From positions 2,976,001-3,040,000 of the forward strand of contig NZ_UHIL01000001.1 of NCBI RefSeq assembly GCF_900460535.1: a DNA stretch of 64,000 nt, given 5' to 3'. Every line of letters begins with the position of its first letter. Positions within the stretch are counted from its first letter, which is position 1. The position numbers were made by a program, and so were the translations under genes. Of this stretch, positions 62,106-64,000 are shown one piece after another. The notes beneath the pieces were generated by a model, which had not been told where the DNA came from, ran no database searches, and was given only the letters and a program-made list of their open reading frames with translations. The stretch comes from Vibrio parahaemolyticus. Its GTDB lineage: Bacteria; Pseudomonadota; Gammaproteobacteria; Enterobacterales; Vibrionaceae.

Positions 62106-62975
62106 ATGTCAGCTAAACACCCAATCATTGCGGTTACTGGTTCATCCGGTGCCGGCACAACCACGACGTCTGAAGCATTCCGCAAGATGTTCAATATGAT
62201 GAACATCAGGCCGGCATGGGTGGAAGGAGACAGCTTCCATCGCTTTACTCGCCCTGAAATGGACATCGAAATTCGCAAAGCCCGCGAGCAAGGCCGACAT
62301 ATCAGTTACTTTGGTCCGCAAGCGAATGACTTCCCGGGATTAGAAGAGTTTTTCCGTAAGTTCGGTCATGACGGCACTGGCAGCGTGCGCCGTTATCTGC
62401 ATACGTTTGACGAAGCAGTTCCCTACAATCAAATGCCAGGCACATTTACACCATGGCAAGACTTACCTGAAAACAGCGACGTGCTGTTTTATGAAGGGCT
62501 GCATGGTGGTGTGGTTGATGGCGATGTTAATGTTGCTCAGCATGTGGACTTCTTAATTGGCATGGTGCCAATTGTAAACTTAGAGTGGATCCAAAAATTC
62601 GTGCGCGACACTCGCGATCGCGGCCATTCGCGTGAAGCGGTGATGGACTCAATCGTGCGCTCAATGGACGATTACCTCAATTACATCACTCCGCAGTTTT
62701 CTCGTACTCACATCAACTTTCAACGCGTCCCAACCGTCGATACCTCCAACCCGCTTAACGCCAAAGGCATTCCGAGTTTAGATGAAAGCTTTGTGGTGAT
62801 TCGTCTGCGTGGCATTAAGAATGTCGACTTCCCATATCTGCTGGCCATGATTGATGGCTCATTTATGTCGCGCCACAACACCATTGTTGTGCCAGGCGGC
62901 AAAATGAGCTTTGCAATGGAGCTCATAGTTAGGCCTATCCTACAACAGCTGATTGAAACAGGAAAAATTGGCTAA
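62106..62975 (+). CDS. prkB: Phosphoribulokinase-like protein PrkB
   Basis: A 289-aa P-loop kinase of the phosphoribulokinase/uridine kinase family, starting MSAKHPIIAVTGSSGAGTTT. It has VEGDSFHRFTRPEMDIEIRK, the nucleotide-region DVLFYEGLHGG, and VDFLIGMVPIVNLEWIQK. Heterotrophs without RuBisCO carry this gene beside crp, so its real substrate is unclear. Order yheU-prkB-crp matches E. coli. Confidence 0.93.
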   Translation: MSAKHPIIAVTGSSGAGTTTTSEAFRKMFNMMNIRPAWVEGDSFHRFTRPEMDIEIRKAREQGRHISYFGPQANDFPGLEEFFRKFGHDGTGSVRRYLHTFDEAVPYNQMPGTFTPWQDLPENSDVLFYEGLHGGVVDGDVNVAQHVDFLIGMVPIVNLEWIQKFVRDTRDRGHSREAVMDSIVRSMDDYLNYITPQFSRTHINFQRVPTVDTSNPLNAKGIPSLDESFVVIRLRGIKNVDFPYLLAMIDGSFMSRHNTIVVPGGKMSFAMELIVRPILQQLIETGKIG

Positions 62976-63004
62976 AAACGTAGCGGGCTAGATGTTTACT
63001 TTTC

Positions 63005-63026
63005 ATACCGTGATCATGTGCACAGT
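63005..63026. promoter_or_regulatory. Candidate CRP-binding site upstream of crp
   Basis: TACCGTGATCATGTGCACAG resembles TGTGA-N6-TCACA with one mismatch in each half (CGTGA and GCACA). The centre lies about 200 bp before the crp start and about 115 bp upstream of the -10. CRP autoregulation is well known, so the site is plausible. Confidence 0.5.
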
Positions 63027-63116
63027 TTTGCTTACAAAATCTCAATCATGGCACGATTAAAATCAAGAAATCGTTTTCGAAAAAGGATACTATTTCTTAC
63101 CGAAACACAAGAGAGC

Positions 63117-63145
63117 TTGCAGCATATAAAAAGTGCTCTTATTCT
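63117..63145 (+). promoter_or_regulatory. Candidate sigma-70 promoter of crp
   Basis: -35 TTGCAG (63117-63122), a 17-nt spacer and -10 TATTCT (63140-63145), about 70 bp before the crp start. Confidence 0.6.
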
Positions 63146-63215
63146 AGTAAGCCTAATTCAGGCTTAGCTAAAATATGGATAGCGCAAGCGTACCCTGCAG
63201 AGGAAGTGAGATATT

Positions 63216-63848
63216 ATGGTTCTAGGTAAACCTCAAACCGACCCAACATTAGAGTGGTTTCTTTCACACTGTCATATTCATAAGTACCCATCAAAGAGCA
63301 CGCTAATTCACGCAGGTGAAAAAGCTGAAACGTTGTACTACATCGTTAAAGGCTCTGTTGCGGTTCTTATCAAGGACGAAGAAGGTAAGGAAATGATTCT
63401 TTCTTACCTAAACCAAGGTGACTTTATTGGTGAACTTGGTCTATTCGAAGAAGACCAAGAGCGTACAGCTTGGGTTCGCGCTAAATCTCCTTGTGAAGTT
63501 GCTGAAATTTCTTTCAAGAAATTCCGTCAGCTTATCCAAGTAAACCCAGACATCCTAATGCGTCTTTCTGCGCAGATGGCTCGTCGTCTTCAAGTAACTA
63601 GCCAAAAAGTGGGTGACCTAGCGTTCCTAGACGTAACTGGTCGTATCGCTCAGACGCTTCTGAACCTTGCTAAACAACCAGATGCGATGACTCACCCAGA
63701 CGGCATGCAAATCAAGATCACTCGTCAAGAAATCGGTCAAATCGTTGGCTGTTCTCGTGAGACAGTAGGTCGTATCTTGAAGATGCTAGAAGAGCAGAAC
63801 CTAATCTCTGCGCACGGTAAAACTATCGTTGTTTACGGTACTCGTTAA
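63216..63848 (+). CDS. crp: cAMP receptor protein
   Basis: Global regulator that binds cAMP and controls carbon use, chitin uptake, competence and many vibrio traits. The 210-aa length equals that of E. coli CRP. The cAMP-binding fold includes [12 protein letters not shown] and [18 protein letters not shown]. The HTH (about 169-190) is [19 protein letters not shown]. Single gene with its own promoter and terminator; the start is ATG at 63216 with GAGGAAGTGAG 10-20 bp upstream. Confidence 0.98.
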   Translation: MVLGKPQTDPTLEWFLSHCHIHKYPSKSTLIHAGEKAETLYYIVKGSVAVLIKDEEGKEMILSYLNQGDFIGELGLFEEDQERTAWVRAKSPCEVAEISFKKFRQLIQVNPDILMRLSAQMARRLQVTSQKVGDLAFLDVTGRIAQTLLNLAKQPDAMTHPDGMQIKITRQEIGQIVGCSRETVGRILKMLEEQNLISAHGKTIVVYGTR

Positions 63849-63878
63849 TCTCAATTTAGAGTGACACGAACAAAATTA

Positions 63879-63914
63879 TAAAAGCCACCAATGGCGACAT
63901 TGGTGGCTTTTTAT
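63879..63914. terminator. Terminator of crp
   Basis: Perfect stem AAAAGCCACCAATG / CATTGGTGGCTTTT with a GCGA tetraloop and a T-rich tail. Confidence 0.95.
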
Positions 63915-63942
63915 TTACCTTGTTATTTACCTTGCAACTCAG

Positions 63943-64000
63943 TCAAACCCTAGGTCGCAAGAGGCTAACAAACAACAACGTTAGCCCGAGGTATTCCATG
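63943..64000 (-). CDS. Possible C-terminal end of a minus-strand gene entering from the right edge
   Basis: A minus-strand frame is open from the window edge to a TGA at 63943 and reads EYLGLTLLFVSLLRPRV, a hydrophobic then basic tail. The crp terminator follows just downstream in its reading direction. In E. coli crp is followed by a membrane-protein gene, but there is too little sequence here to name a family. Confidence 0.3.
   Translation of the reverse strand, partial: MEYLGLTLLFVSLLRPRV

Overview
The window is a stretch of core chromosome from a gamma-proteobacterium that is almost certainly a Vibrio of the parahaemolyticus/campbellii/alginolyticus type. The call rests on an aphA quorum-sensing regulator, an argH fused to an acetyltransferase domain, a peroxiredoxin-glutaredoxin fusion beside oxyR, and the crp-prkB-yheU-yheT-yheS-kefBG-slyD-slyX-fkpA-tus-str gene order. 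I see no insertion sequence, prophage, integron, CRISPR array, tRNA or rRNA, and no region of clearly foreign composition. The species cannot be fixed by eye.

Layout. 1-9.6 kb: dusA, zur-cheX, pgi, yjbQ, a BamA-like outer-membrane protein, alr, dnaB, and a DUF481 outer-membrane protein. 9.7-11.2 kb: the rpsF-priB-rpsR-rplI ribosomal operon. 11.4-16.3 kb: aroK-aroB-damX-dam-rpe. 16.4-23.6 kb: pilMNOPQ, divergent from mrcA (PBP1A). 23.7-25.8 kb: oxyR, divergent from the peroxiredoxin-glutaredoxin gene over a clear OxyR site, then a 32-codon membrane-protein gene. 26-33 kb: DUF3624 gene and the arginine regulon (argC-argB-argG-argH(A), divergent argE). 33.2-36.9 kb: ppc and aphA. 36.9-42.2 kb: methionine regulon (metF, metB-metL, metJ) with tandem MetJ boxes. 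42.3-44.6 kb: malic enzyme, bacterioferritin and its ferredoxin. 44.9-51.4 kb: yheO-like regulator, tusDCB, and the str operon rpsL-rpsG-fusA-tuf. 51.5-64 kb: fkpA, divergent from a WD40 lipoprotein-slyX pair, iaaA, slyD, yheV, kefG-kefB, yheS-DUF2390 gene-yheT-yheU, prkB and crp. A gene probably enters from the right edge.

How the genes work together. The arginine and methionine blocks are self-contained pathways with their operators visible. The tus, str and slyD/kef/yhe blocks match the conserved enterobacterial order, which supports each assignment. The window is dominated by translation, cell-wall and amino-acid housekeeping.

The least-explained signals are non-coding. There are mutually exclusive hairpins between rpsG and fusA, a perfect 16-bp palindrome next to candidate Qrr pairing sites in the aphA leader, and a nested-hairpin leader before aroK. 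Less-studied proteins include a seven-repeat WD40 lipoprotein translationally coupled to slyX, an orphan BamA-like barrel and a CheX phosphatase downstream of zur. I found no convincing undescribed multi-gene system.
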